NCBI RefSeq assembly: GCF_000517085.1
Contig: NZ_KI912107.1
Location: 3,903,980 to 3,967,979 of the forward strand
Direction of reading: 5' to 3'
Length of the DNA stretch: 64,000 bases
DNA from: Saccharicrinis fermentans DSM 9555 = JCM 21142
GTDB taxonomy: Bacteria > Bacteroidota > Bacteroidia > Bacteroidales > Marinilabiliaceae
The notes under the pieces are model-generated. The model saw nothing but the letters and a program-made list of their open reading frames with translations, had not been told where the DNA came from and searched no databases. This document shows, in pieces, positions 33,254-43,236 of this stretch. The translations under genes and the position numbers were made by a program. The stretch's first letter is position 1, and every line of letters begins with the position of its first letter.

Positions 33254-36200
33254 TTATTCATTCACATAAGGAGCATCTTCCGTTTCCTTCAGTTTTTGCT
33301 CAAGTTCTTTGATTTTACGCTCCTGTAGTACTTTCTTGTACTCAAAAGGTATAACCTTAACAAACTTAGGCAGATACTTGTTCCAGTTCACCAGTATATC
33401 CTGTGCTTTTTCGCTATTGGTATGTAACAGGTGCTTATTCAATAAAAACTGCAGCTCCTGCACATCAGCTGCATCCTCTACAGGAGACAACTCCACCAAT
33501 CCTTTATTGCAGTAATATTCAAAATTACCTTCTTCGTCCAACACATAAGCAATACCTCCGCTCATACCTGCAGCAAAGTTCCTACCTGTTTTACCGATCA
33601 CAACAACCCTACCGCCAGTCATATATTCACAACAATGGTCTCCAACACCTTCAACCACAGCGGCAGCTCCTGAGTTCCGCACACAAAAACGTTCACCGGC
33701 CACACCTCTCACGTATACACTACCGGATGTTGCTCCATATAACACAGTGTTACCAATAATAATATTCTCTTCTGGCTTAAAAGTAGAGCCCGACGGAGGC
33801 ACAACAATAATCTTACCACCCGAAAGTCCTTTTCCCAGGTAATCATTGGCATCACCTTCTAATTTAAAGGCCACTCCTTTGCTCAAGAAGGCTCCAAAGC
33901 TTTGCCCTGCTGAGCCACTAAACTTACAGTTGATGGTATTTTTAGGCAATCCCTCCTCACCATAACGCTTACTCACCTCTCCTGATAACATAGCACCAAC
34001 CGTACGATCTGTGTTACCAATGGTTTTGGCGATCCATACTTTAGATTGGTTTAACAGGGCAGGCTGTGCCTCTTCAATCAATTGCCAATCCATCACATCA
34101 CCAATACCATGTGTTTGGGCTGTAGTATGATGCAATGGATATATCTTAGCTTCATCTGGGAAATGAAGCAACTTGCTCATATCAATTCCCTTTGTTTTCC
34201 AGTTACCAACAGCAGGATTTTGCTCCATCAGGTCGGTACGACCAATCACCTCATCCAGCGACTTATAACCCAGTTGAGCCAGATATTCACGAACCTCTTC
34301 ACCAATGAAGTTCATAAAGTTAACCACATACTTATATTTACCGATAAATCGTTTTCTAAGTTCAGGATTTTGCGTGGCGATACCGGCCGGACAAGTATTG
34401 AGATGACACTTACGCATCATCACACAGCCTAAAGTGATCAGGGCTGAGGTGGCAAAACCGAATTCCTCAGCACCCAGGATGGCCATTTTAATAACATCCA
34501 GCCCGGTTTTCAGCTGTCCATCGGTTTGCAACTTAACCCTACCCCTCAAATTATTCATCACTAGTGTTTGTTGCGTTTCAGCCAGACCTACCTCAACGGG
34601 CATACCCGCATGCTTCACCGAACTTGTTGGTGAAGCACCCGTACCTCCCTCAGTACCAGCGATCACAATCAGGTCGGCATGCGCCTTAGCTACTCCGGCC
34701 GCGATCGTTCCCACTCCTGACTCAGAAACTAACTTAACACTTACATCAGCAGTCGGGTTCGTACATTTCAGGTCAAATATCAATTGAGCCAAGTCCTCTA
34801 TGGAATAAATATCATGATGTGGAGGAGGCGAAATAAGGGTAATACCCGGTGTTGAGTTTCTCAATTTGGCAATAATCTTATCCACCTTAAAGCCTGGCAG
34901 CTGACCTCCCTCACCAGGCTTAGCACCTTGAGCCACTTTAATTTGAAGCTCATCGGCATTGACCAGGTAATTATTGGTCACTCCAAATCTTCCGGATGCC
35001 ACCTGTTTGATGGAACTCCTTGCATTGGTCTTAAACCTTTCAGAATCTTCACCTCCTTCTCCCGTATTACTTCTTCCACCCACTTCATTCATGGCCATAG
35101 CCAAAGCAGTATGTGCCTCCTTGGAGATAGAACCATAACTCATGGCACCCGTCACAAACCTTCTGGTTATATTTTCAACCGGTTCCACCTCACTAATATC
35201 GATTGGCTTTCTATCTTTTAACTTTAATAATCCACGTAAGAACAGTGGCGACTTATTATCGGCATCCACAATCTTACTGTATTCTTTGAATTTACCATAA
35301 TCTCCATTGGTAGTTGACCATTGCAATAGGCCAATCGTTTCAGGGTTCCAGCCGTGTTTTTCACCATATTTACGGTAAGCATAGTTACCTGTACTATTCA
35401 ACACCTCATCCGCTGATGCCACCGCATAAGCTTTTTCGTGAAACATTTCAGCTTCCCGAGCCAATTCTTCAAAGCCTACTCCGCCAATTTTAGAAGATGT
35501 ACCAGTAAAATACTTTTCCACAATCTCTTGAGAGATACCCACTGCCTCAAAAATCTGCGCACCATGGTAACTTCTCAAGGTAGAAATACCCATTTTAGAA
35601 AGAATTTTCAACAATCCTTTATCTACAGCTTTTATATAATTTTCTCTAGCATCGGCATAATCCATATTGATCTCGCCTTTCTTCACCAAATCATCAATGG
35701 CCGCAAAGCTCAAGTACGGGTTGATAACACTAGCACCAAAGCCTAACAACAATGCATAATGCATTACTTCACGTGCCTCACCTGTTTCAACCACAAGCCC
35801 CGTTTGCATCCGTTTTTTCGTTTTAATCAGATGATGGTGTACCGCGGCTACGGCCAACAATGAGGGTACCGGTGCCATATCTTTGTTGATATTTCTATCC
35901 GATAATATAATAAAGTTCTTCTGATTATCTACCGCTTTTTCTGCGGCAGCACACATGTCTTCAACGGCTTTCTTCATTCCATCACCACCTTCTTTCACGG
36001 GATACAGCATCGGAATAGTTTCCTGGGTAAATTCCTCTCTTCTATAGTCTTTTATTTTACCCAAGTCAGTATTGGTAACAATAGGACTCTCAAATTTAAT
36101 CAAACGACAGTGAGATGGCGTATACTCCAGAAGATTTTTAGAAGCAGAACCTATATAATTGGTCAAAGCCATTACCAGTCCCTCACGTATCGGGTCGATA

Positions 36201-37771
36201 GGAGGATTGGTTACCTGTGCAAACAACTGACGAAAATAGTTGAATAAACGCTGTGGCTTTTCCGACATGGCCGCAATAGGCGTATCGTTCCCCATTGAGG
36301 TAATAGGCTCCATTCCTGTTTTGGCCATTGGTGTGATCAAAGTTTCCACATCCTCTTTGGAATAACCAAATGTTTTGAGATAGGTATGGTAATCATCTAT
36401 GGATGATTTTACCCGATGCTTTACCTCGATATCCTTCAGACGGATACGATTTTCTTTCAGCCAGTTTTCAAAGGGATACTTTTGTGAAAGCTGTGCTTTA
36501 ATTTCCTGATCAGGAATAATGATACCCAACTTAGTATCCACCAACAATAGTTTTCCTGGCTTCAATCGTCCCTTTTCTTTTACCTCGTCGGCCTTGAAGG
36601 TCTGCACGCCTACTTCAGAACCCATAATAATCATGTCGTTCTTAGTAATCACATAACGTGAAGGACGTAGTCCATTCCTGTCCAAGGTACCGCCAATATA
36701 ACGACCATCAGAAAAAACGATAGACGCAGGACCATCCCATGGTTCCATAATTGTTGAATGAAACTCATAGTAAGCCTTTAAGCTTTTAGGAATAGGGTTT
36801 TTATCATTCCAAGACTCCGGTATAAGCATACTCAATGCCTGAGGAAGACTTCTTCCGGTAAGAAATAGAAACTCCAATACATTATCCAGCGAAGCAGAGT
36901 CACTCTTTCCGGGTTCCACAATTGGGAATATTTTTTTCAAATCATCTCCAAAGAGATCAGATTTTAACAAGGATTCTCGCGCTTGCATCCACAGACGGTT
37001 ACCTTTAATGGTATTGATTTCACCATTGTGTGCCATGATACGGAAAGGCTGTGCCAAATCCCATGCAGGAAAGGTATTGGTACTAAAGCGTGAGTGAACC
37101 AATGAGATGGCACTCTTTAACTTTGGATTCTGCAAATCTAAATAATAAGCACCCACCTGTGCAGGCGTCAACATTCCTTTATAAATAAATATCTTGCTCG
37201 AAAGAGATGGAATATAAAAGGCGTCCTTATCCTTCAATTCAGATTCACGAATTTTTCTTTCAGTTACCTTACGGGAGATATATAGCTTACGCTCCAGTTT
37301 ATTCTGTTCATAATTACCTTTTACAAATACCTGACGCACTCGGGGCTCTGTTCTTTTGGCAATCTCTCCTATAACACTGCTATCCACAGGAACATCACGA
37401 TATCCAATAAGCTCTAGACCTTCTTCCAGTAAACTGGCATTCAACACCTCCTGACAAAGCAAAGCCTCTCTGTTTTCTTCGGGCAAAAATAGCAAGCCAG
37501 TACCATATTTACCAGGCTCTGGAAGTTCAAAACCTAAAGAACTACAAAATTCATGCGGTACTTGTATCAATATTCCGGCTCCATCACCGGACTTATTATC
37601 TGAGCTTTCAGCACCTCTGTGCGTCATGTTAACCAACACCTCAAGACCCCTGTTGACAATATCATGCGACTGCTGTCCTTTGATATTAGCCACAAAACCT
37701 ATCCCACAGTTATCATGCTCATTGGCGGGGTCGTACAACCCAACTGCCTTTGGAAATCTCTTTTGCATCAT
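33254..37771 (-). CDS. gltB: Glutamate synthase large subunit
   Basis: A 1505-residue GOGAT large subunit. The catalytic Cys of the glutaminase domain is Cys22 (NEHDNCGIGF), exposed after removal of a short propeptide. The central and FMN-binding synthase domains follow (GGRSNTGEGGEDSERF, then DLIVIAGTEGGTGASPTSSV). The 3Fe-4S motif is CVMMRKCHLNTCPAG. The C-terminal beta-helix (GEGxxG-like, FSGSAGQSFGAFLSKGV) is complete. With GltD it makes two glutamates from glutamine and 2-oxoglutarate. Confidence 0.98.
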   Translation of the reverse strand: MMQKRFPKAVGLYDPANEHDNCGIGFVANIKGQQSHDIVNRGLEVLVNMTHRGAESSDNKSGDGAGILIQVPHEFCSSLGFELPEPGKYGTGLLFLPEENREALLCQEVLNASLLEEGLELIGYRDVPVDSSVIGEIAKRTEPRVRQVFVKGNYEQNKLERKLYISRKVTERKIRESELKDKDAFYIPSLSSKIFIYKGMLTPAQVGAYYLDLQNPKLKSAISLVHSRFSTNTFPAWDLAQPFRIMAHNGEINTIKGNRLWMQARESLLKSDLFGDDLKKIFPIVEPGKSDSASLDNVLEFLFLTGRSLPQALSMLIPESWNDKNPIPKSLKAYYEFHSTIMEPWDGPASIVFSDGRYIGGTLDRNGLRPSRYVITKNDMIIMGSEVGVQTFKADEVKEKGRLKPGKLLLVDTKLGIIIPDQEIKAQLSQKYPFENWLKENRIRLKDIEVKHRVKSSIDDYHTYLKTFGYSKEDVETLITPMAKTGMEPITSMGNDTPIAAMSEKPQRLFNYFRQLFAQVTNPPIDPIREGLVMALTNYIGSASKNLLEYTPSHCRLIKFESPIVTNTDLGKIKDYRREEFTQETIPMLYPVKEGGDGMKKAVEDMCAAAEKAVDNQKNFIILSDRNINKDMAPVPSLLAVAAVHHHLIKTKKRMQTGLVVETGEAREVMHYALLLGFGASVINPYLSFAAIDDLVKKGEINMDYADARENYIKAVDKGLLKILSKMGISTLRSYHGAQIFEAVGISQEIVEKYFTGTSSKIGGVGFEELAREAEMFHEKAYAVASADEVLNSTGNYAYRKYGEKHGWNPETIGLLQWSTTNGDYGKFKEYSKIVDADNKSPLFLRGLLKLKDRKPIDISEVEPVENITRRFVTGAMSYGSISKEAHTALAMAMNEVGGRSNTGEGGEDSERFKTNARSSIKQVASGRFGVTNNYLVNADELQIKVAQGAKPGEGGQLPGFKVDKIIAKLRNSTPGITLISPPPHHDIYSIEDLAQLIFDLKCTNPTADVSVKLVSESGVGTIAAGVAKAHADLIVIAGTEGGTGASPTSSVKHAGMPVEVGLAETQQTLVMNNLRGRVKLQTDGQLKTGLDVIKMAILGAEEFGFATSALITLGCVMMRKCHLNTCPAGIATQNPELRKRFIGKYKYVVNFMNFIGEEVREYLAQLGYKSLDEVIGRTDLMEQNPAVGNWKTKGIDMSKLLHFPDEAKIYPLHHTTAQTHGIGDVMDWQLIEEAQPALLNQSKVWIAKTIGNTDRTVGAMLSGEVSKRYGEEGLPKNTINCKFSGSAGQSFGAFLSKGVAFKLEGDANDYLGKGLSGGKIIVVPPSGSTFKPEENIIIGNTVLYGATSGSVYVRGVAGERFCVRNSGAAAVVEGVGDHCCEYMTGGRVVVIGKTGRNFAAGMSGGIAYVLDEEGNFEYYCNKGLVELSPVEDAADVQELQFLLNKHLLHTNSEKAQDILVNWNKYLPKFVKVIPFEYKKVLQERKIKELEQKLKETEDAPYVNE

Positions 37772-37937
37772 ATCTATATATTAAATAAAGAAGGAATAAT
37801 ACTGAAACCTGATCCACCAAGCGAAGCGGCCAATCTCCCAATCCCATCATCCCATCGGCGCAAGTCAATCCAACAGACTCAACACCCCATAAGATGATAA
37901 TTATAATTTTTTCAATACTTTTACTTTGAAAACGAAG

Positions 37938-37969
37938 CAAAAATAGCATTTTTAATTATATATTCCAAG
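37938..37969 (-). promoter_or_regulatory. Promoter of gltBD
   Basis: On the minus strand CTTG, 20 nt, then TATTTTTG: an exact -7 box and a near -33 box of the Bacteroidota type. The leader to the gltB start would be about 160 nt. Confidence 0.6.
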
Positions 37970-38519
37970 ATACGAGCTTTAATATACGTTAAAAGATGAC
38001 CATTTCGCATATGTTTTACTGATATTTATCATGAAGAACGTAGACACAAACATACTTAATCCCTGTATTATAGCCACTTATGTATTTTGCATAAAATACA
38101 CTCGCAACGCATATATATACAACTATCCTTTACACAAAACATTTCAGTTCCCATTTCTCATCTACAGGTACACTTCACATTACAATATTATAGGGAGTCA
38201 TTCAACCGGGAAAATGCATTAGAAAATATATTACGCCTTAAATGGCTTCAAAACAAGTCACTTCATTACTTATCTTCAACTCACCATAGCGGTGCTATGC
38301 CTCACCTCAAAAAGCCTTCTTTGGTGGCCATTTTAACACTCATAACGAAGTTCTAATACATCCGGGTTAAAAAATTGCACGCAATTGTATTTTTTCACAA
38401 GACCCCATAAAAAACAGAGTCACAAACTTAGATTTTATACTTTTCACTTACGAAACCCTACTTTTTATGGGGTATAAATATAATTTTAACATCTTTTTTG
38501 CAATTTTACCTACAAATTA
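37970..38519. other. Intergenic DNA between gltB and the porin gene
   Basis: About 550 bp with no convincing gene. Short frames here lack domains. The stretch at 38238-38350 has relatively higher GC content and contains a small hairpin (CATAGC, GGT, GCTATG near 38285); it may be a decayed or repeated element but I cannot identify it. Confidence 0.4.
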
Positions 38520-38551
38520 TTTGGGTATGAAGAAAAAAAACTACATTTTTG
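38520..38551 (+). promoter_or_regulatory. Possible promoter of the porin-glnB-amtB genes
   Basis: TTTG at 38520-38523 and, 20 nt later, CATTTTTG (or TACATTTTTG with two extra T). Close to the Bacteroidota consensus, about 130 nt ahead of the ATG at 38684. Confidence 0.4.
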
Positions 38552-38683
38552 CAGTGTAAGTATTAAAAACGAATACCCCAATAGGAAAATATACCTATTA
38601 TATCACAAACACCCCCAACAAAAACACCCTATGTTTTTAATAACTACATAATACATGTGTAACCTATATTAATACCTATTAGA

Positions 38684-39337
38684 ATGAAAAAAGTAATTTT
38701 ATTATTTGCGATTGTTTTAGCTGCCACAGCAGCGCAGGCTCAATTTTCAGTAGGAACAGACATTGTTTCGAACTACATTTTCAGAGGAGCCGTACAAGAC
38801 GGAGGAAAAGGTGCTATCCAACCGGGAATCGAATATTCTTCTGGGTCCTTTGCCATTGGTGCATGGGGATCGTATGGAACCTCCACAGGAATGCTTCAGG
38901 AAGCTGATCTTTATTTATCGTATGGTTTAGACAATGGATTAAGCTTTGGACTAACAGACTACTACTACCCGGGGACGTCGTTTTTCGAAACAGACGAAGA
39001 TATCTCAGTACATTCCTTTGAATTAAATGCAGGATATGAGACAGGCGCATTTAGCATTGCAGCCAACTACATCATGAATAATTCCACCAACACACAAGAC
39101 GGAACCTACTATCTGGAAGCTGGATACGCATTTACAGACAATGTATCCTTAGCCATTGGCGGAGGTAACGGATGGGTTACTGCTACAGGAGGAGATGATT
39201 TTCAGGTATCAAACATAGCACTTACTGTTTCTAAAGACTTAGAAATTACAGACAAATTTGCTTTACCAATCTTCGGCCAGGCCATTTTGAATCCTAATAC
39301 CGAAATGTTTCATCTAGTTGTTGGATTTTCACTATAA
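38684..39337 (+). CDS. TorF-like putative porin (Gcw_chp family)
   Basis: A 217-residue outer-membrane beta-barrel protein. The signal peptide is residues 1-19 (ATAAQA cleavage). The mature start FSVGTDIVSNYIFRGAVQDG matches the Gcw_chp/TorF family, and the C-terminus ends in a barrel-type aromatic (HLVVGFSL). In many bacteria a member of this family sits beside P-II and ammonium transporter genes, as here. A role in outer-membrane passage of small nitrogen compounds is inferred from context. Confidence 0.82.
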   Translation: MKKVILLFAIVLAATAAQAQFSVGTDIVSNYIFRGAVQDGGKGAIQPGIEYSSGSFAIGAWGSYGTSTGMLQEADLYLSYGLDNGLSFGLTDYYYPGTSFFETDEDISVHSFELNAGYETGAFSIAANYIMNNSTNTQDGTYYLEAGYAFTDNVSLAIGGGNGWVTATGGDDFQVSNIALTVSKDLEITDKFALPIFGQAILNPNTEMFHLVVGFSL

Positions 39338-39372
39338 GAAACCAGCCATGGAAATTGTCCCACCAACAAGGG

Positions 39373-39430
39373 GATCATTCATCCAGGCAAGTTCCATAAG
39401 GTCTTTGAAAATTGAATTATAATCATACAA
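39373..39430 (+). repeat. 58-bp dispersed repeat, copy 3
   Basis: Begins GATCATTCATCCAGGC, contains AAGTTCCATAAGGTCTTTGA and ends AATCATACAA. It starts 35 bp after the porin stop, preceded by ACCAGCCATGG, which parallels the AACGAGCCA beside copies 1 and 4. Confidence 0.7.
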
Positions 39431-39439
39431 AAACATTAT

Positions 39440-39582
39440 AAAGAAGGTGAATTCCGTCGCTTTTGCCATCATTTCTCAACACTTGAAAACCAAGCGATTG
39501 TTCTCTCCAACATGCGTTAAATTATAAAAGGATCGTTTTCCACCTTTTGTTTCAAAGTGCAGATCGACCGTTCACCTTCTTT
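39440..39582 (+). repeat. 12-bp inverted repeat enclosing the glnB leader
   Basis: AAAGAAGGTGAA (39440-39451) and its perfect complement TTCACCTTCTTT (39571-39582) bracket 119 bp. GTCG and CGAC lie just inside. No ORF is present. It could be a structured 5' leader of glnB or a small non-autonomous element. Confidence 0.5.
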
Positions 39583-39623
39583 TAATAAAACATAATAGTT
39601 CAACCAACTATAAAAAAATTATC

Positions 39624-39968
39624 ATGAAAAAAATTGAAGCAATCATCAGATTAACACAATACGAGAGCGCCAAAAAAGCACTCGAAGAACAAGACATTAC
39701 GTTTTTCTCATACTGGGATGTAAGAGGAACAGGCACTGCCAGAGAAGGACATCTATACCGTGGTACCGTATATGACACCAGTATTATAGAGCGTCGTCTA
39801 GTTTCTATCATCGTCCGTGACGAAAACCTGGAAAAAACAGTACAGGCACTGATGTCTGCTTCCAGAACCGGGGAGGTTGGTGACGGTAGAATATTTGTTT
39901 CAGACATAGAAGAAACATACAGAATCCGCACCGGGGAGTCAGGACCTGAAACTCTTTACCTCAAATAA
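39624..39968 (+). CDS. glnB: Nitrogen regulatory protein P-II
   Basis: A 114-residue P-II signal protein that senses 2-oxoglutarate and ATP/ADP and gates AmtB. The start MKKIEAIIRLTQYESAKKAL is typical. The T-loop is WDVRGTGTAREGHLYRGTVY with a Tyr at 50 near the usual modification site, though its sequence differs from enteric GlnB/GlnK. The B-loop is RTGEVGDGRIFV (81-92). It is 48 bp upstream of amtB, the standard GlnK-AmtB pair. Confidence 0.93.
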   Translation: MKKIEAIIRLTQYESAKKALEEQDITFFSYWDVRGTGTAREGHLYRGTVYDTSIIERRLVSIIVRDENLEKTVQALMSASRTGEVGDGRIFVSDIEETYRIRTGESGPETLYLK

Positions 39969-40016
39969 ATCACCCCAAATTAATCTGATTAAAAAAAACA
40001 TTAAAAGAAAAATATT

Positions 40017-41210
40017 ATGGATGCAAACGCAGCTTTAGATATATTATGGATACTGGTAGCCGGTATTTTAGTATTTTTTATGCAGGCAGGATTTGCCTTA
40101 GTGGAGGCAGGATTTACAAGAGCGAAAAACGTAGGAAACATTATCATGAAGAACTTCATGGACTTTTCCTTTGGCTCCCTATTATTCTGGATCATTGGTT
40201 ACAGTATCATGTACGGCGGAGAAGGCGCCTTTTTTGGAGCATTTGATTTTTTCTACAACGTAGAAGGAGATTACCACAACCTATTCTTCCAAACCGTTTT
40301 TGCAGCTACTGCAGCCACCATTGTGTCGGGAGCTATGGCTGAACGAACAAAATTTAGTACCTACCTCATATACACAGTGGTAATTACCGCTATTATTTAT
40401 CCTATCTCAGGACACTGGGTTTGGGGAGGTGGTTGGTTATCTACCATGGAAACTCCTTTTCATGACTTTGCAGGCTCTACCGTAGTACACTCTGTAGGTG
40501 GATGGATGGCCTTAGCTGGTGCATGGACCATCGGACCTCGTCTAGGTAAATACAACGGTGGTACCAATGCCATACCTGGACACAATATGGTACTAGGTGC
40601 ACTGGGTGTATTCATCCTTTGGATGGGCTGGTTTGGATTTAACCCCGGATCGCAGTTAGCTATCAGTGGCGACAATGCAAACGCAGTGGCAAAAATATTT
40701 ATTACTACAAACTTAGCTGCAGCAGCGGGTGCTGTTGTAACCATGTTTGTGACTTGGTTCCGCTACGGAAAACCAGATTTATCAATGACTTTAAACGGTG
40801 CACTAGCCGGACTTGTTGGAATAACAGCAGGATGTGATATCGTTAGTCCTGGCGGCGCAGCAATTATAGGAGCCCTTGCCGGACTATTAGTCGTATTTTC
40901 CATTGAACTATTCGACAGAAAACTAAAAATCGACGACCCGGTAGGTGCTATCTCTGTTCACGGTGTTTGTGGTGCTTTGGGTACCCTGTTAGTAGGCTTT
41001 TTCGCAACCGAAGGAGGTCTTTTATATGGTGGAGGAACCTCTTTATTGGTAAGCCAGGCCATCGGTATTCTTGCAATTGGCGCCTGGGCCTTTGGTTTAG
41101 GATTAATCTTATTCCAAATTCTGAAAGCAACTGTTGGACTTAGAGTTTCTGAACAAGAAGAAAGAGAAGGACTGGACATTCACGAACACGGTCAAAGTTC
41201 TTACAATTAA
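40017..41210 (+). CDS. amtB: Ammonium transporter
   Basis: A 397-residue Amt/Rh channel with eleven helices. Family signatures are VFFMQAGFALVEAGFTRAKN (about 20-39), GAMAERTKF, and twin-His positions in ISGHWVWGGGW and VHGVCGALGTL. DFAGSTVVHSVGGWMALAGA is also characteristic. It has no N-terminal signal extension. It follows glnB and ends in a strong terminator. Confidence 0.96.
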   Translation: MDANAALDILWILVAGILVFFMQAGFALVEAGFTRAKNVGNIIMKNFMDFSFGSLLFWIIGYSIMYGGEGAFFGAFDFFYNVEGDYHNLFFQTVFAATAATIVSGAMAERTKFSTYLIYTVVITAIIYPISGHWVWGGGWLSTMETPFHDFAGSTVVHSVGGWMALAGAWTIGPRLGKYNGGTNAIPGHNMVLGALGVFILWMGWFGFNPGSQLAISGDNANAVAKIFITTNLAAAAGAVVTMFVTWFRYGKPDLSMTLNGALAGLVGITAGCDIVSPGGAAIIGALAGLLVVFSIELFDRKLKIDDPVGAISVHGVCGALGTLLVGFFATEGGLLYGGGTSLLVSQAIGILAIGAWAFGLGLILFQILKATVGLRVSEQEEREGLDIHEHGQSSYN

Positions 41211-41245
41211 TAGCGCACATAACCATAGCTTTTAATATTTGATGC

Positions 41246-41280
41246 AAGCAGTCGGGATTAATCTCGACTGCTTTTTTTTT
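41246..41280 (+). terminator. Rho-independent terminator after amtB
   Basis: Stem AAGCAGTCG with CGACTGCTT, extended by a GGATTAATCT core, followed by nine T. Confidence 0.9.
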
Positions 41281-41421
41281 GCACTCTTTGATAAAAATAA
41301 AAATATATGCACTAACTTTCCACTTTCTAAGCGATTACAGAAAAAAATCTTTAATTTCTTTTGTTTTAAAAAACAAATATCCTTCTAGGTTGTTTTTTCA
41401 TGACAAATAATAACACAAGTG

Positions 41422-41625
41422 ATGAAGAAAATTGTCGACTTTTACATCAATGGCTTTAAAAATTTACCCGACTGGGCCAGATCCATTTGGTTTATCATTC
41501 TGCTAAAGCTATTTATTATGTTTGTTGTCTTCAAGGTATTTTTCTTTCAGAATAAATTGAAAAAAGATTTTGAAACTGATACAGAAAGAGCCAATCACGT
41601 TATTGAACAAATTACAACACCATAA
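41422..41625 (+). CDS. DUF4492 small membrane protein of the cyd operon
   Basis: A 67-residue protein (ATG at 41422; a GTG one codon earlier is possible). It has one transmembrane segment (about 24-42, IWFIILLKLFIMFVVFKVFF) preceded by FYINGFKNLPDWARS. DUF4492 genes are regularly found immediately upstream of cydA in Bacteroidota, so it may be an accessory subunit or assembly factor of cytochrome bd. It is 12 bp upstream of cydA. Function not established. Confidence 0.8.
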   Translation: MKKIVDFYINGFKNLPDWARSIWFIILLKLFIMFVVFKVFFFQNKLKKDFETDTERANHVIEQITTP

Positions 41626-41637
41626 AAAAATTATTAC

Positions 41638-43236
41638 ATGTTAGAATCTGTAGACTTATCATTGGTCAATTGGTCCAGAGCCCAGTTTGCGCTAACCGCC
41701 ATGTACCATTGGATTTTTGTACCACTGACACTTGGACTGGGACTCATCATCGCATTTATGGAGACCATCTATGTTAAAACAGGAGATCCCGAATGGAAGC
41801 GAATAACGAAGTTCTGGATGAAACTATTTGGAATCAACTTTGCCATTGGAGTGGCAACAGGAATTATTCTTGAATTTGAATTCGGGACCAACTGGAGTAA
41901 TTATTCTTGGTTTGTGGGAGATATTTTTGGAGCGCCCCTAGCCATTGAAGGCATCATGGCATTCTTTATGGAAAGCACCTTTATTGCCGTAATGTTTTTT
42001 GGCTGGGGAAAGGTGAGCAAAAGATTTCACCTGACTTCTACATGGCTAACAGCCATCGGAGCCAACCTTTCCGCAGTATGGATATTAGTGGCCAATGCAT
42101 GGATGCAGGATCCGCGGGGGATGAAATTCAATCCTGACACAGCACGCAACGAGATGGTCAACTTTTGGGATATCATTCTTTCCCCAAGTGCCGTGACCAA
42201 ATTCCTGCATACAACCACCTCAGGCTTTGTCCTGGCTGCTATCTTTGTGGTAGGCGTAAGCGCATGGTTTATACTTAAAAAAAGAGAAATACTATTTGCC
42301 AAAAGAAGTATGGTGGTAGCAGCTACCTTCGGGGTTCTCTCCTCCATCATGCTCATTGCCTCTGGTGATAGTTCAGCCCGGGAGATGGCCGAAAAACAAC
42401 CCATGAAATTTGCGGCCATGGAAGCATTGTACGAGGGCACTACCAATGCCCCCTTAATCGCCATTGGTATTATCGGAGATCCTCAAGACGACCCCATGGA
42501 CAGCACAGCACGTAGTGACTTTAGAATCAAAATAGAGATTCCGAACATGCTTTCATACATGGCCTTTTTAAAACCGGATGCCTATGTGGCAGGAATCAAG
42601 GATCTAATCCTGGGCAACGAATCAAGAGGCATCATGTCATATAAAGAAAAAATACGTCGCGGTTACGAAGCACAACAAACCTTAATTGCCTATAAGGCCA
42701 CGAAAAAATCTGACAGTCCTAAGCTGGCGGAACTAAGGGCTAAGTTTAACGACGAAGAATGGATCAATAACTACTTCAAATACTTTGGTTACGGAAGTTA
42801 CTATGACCCGGATCCAGCTCAACTAGAAAAAAATGCCTTTAAAATGGTACCCCCCATTTCTCTTACCTTTTATGCTTTTCACATCATGGTCATTTTGGGT
42901 GGTCATTTCTTAATATTATTTATCATCATACTTTGGCTTCTATTTAAAAACAAATTAGAAAACAATAAGATAGTACTATGGACAGCCCTATGGACCATAC
43001 CCTTGGTCTACATCGCCTCCGAGGCCGGATGGGTAGTCGCGGAGGTTGGCCGACAACCTTGGGTCATTCAGGACTTAATGACAACAGCGCAAGCCGTTTC
43101 TCAAATAGACTCAAGTTCCGTAATCATTACCTTTTTCTTATTTGCCATCACTTTTACGGCACTATTGATTGCCGAAATCAGAATATTGACCAAACAAATT
43201 AAAATAGGACCCAAAAAAGAAAGGAGACTTCAGTAA
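41638..43236 (+). CDS. cydA: Cytochrome bd ubiquinol/menaquinol oxidase subunit I
   Basis: A 532-residue subunit carrying hemes b558, b595 and d. The first heme ligand lies in TAMYHWIFVPLTLGLGLI (His24). GRQPWVIQDLMTT near the C-terminus is a strong family signature. The periplasmic Q-loop region (about 245-360) is present. Nine helices are expected. Its last base overlaps the cydB start, so the two are translationally coupled. Confidence 0.97.
   Translation: MLESVDLSLVNWSRAQFALTAMYHWIFVPLTLGLGLIIAFMETIYVKTGDPEWKRITKFWMKLFGINFAIGVATGIILEFEFGTNWSNYSWFVGDIFGAPLAIEGIMAFFMESTFIAVMFFGWGKVSKRFHLTSTWLTAIGANLSAVWILVANAWMQDPRGMKFNPDTARNEMVNFWDIILSPSAVTKFLHTTTSGFVLAAIFVVGVSAWFILKKREILFAKRSMVVAATFGVLSSIMLIASGDSSAREMAEKQPMKFAAMEALYEGTTNAPLIAIGIIGDPQDDPMDSTARSDFRIKIEIPNMLSYMAFLKPDAYVAGIKDLILGNESRGIMSYKEKIRRGYEAQQTLIAYKATKKSDSPKLAELRAKFNDEEWINNYFKYFGYGSYYDPDPAQLEKNAFKMVPPISLTFYAFHIMVILGGHFLILFIIILWLLFKNKLENNKIVLWTALWTIPLVYIASEAGWVVAEVGRQPWVIQDLMTTAQAVSQIDSSSVIITFFLFAITFTALLIAEIRILTKQIKIGPKKERRLQ

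Noticed and set aside
37719-37949. 76-codon minus-strand frame upstream of gltB
   Set aside because: It overlaps the likely gltB promoter and start and has no domain.
38031-38356. Two overlapping plus-strand frames between gltB and the porin gene
   Set aside because: No domain, biased composition and no conserved motif.
41360-41400. Promoter-like TTTG and TAGGTTG before the cyd operon
   Set aside because: The -7 box lacks one T and the spacing is 22 nt; too weak to call.
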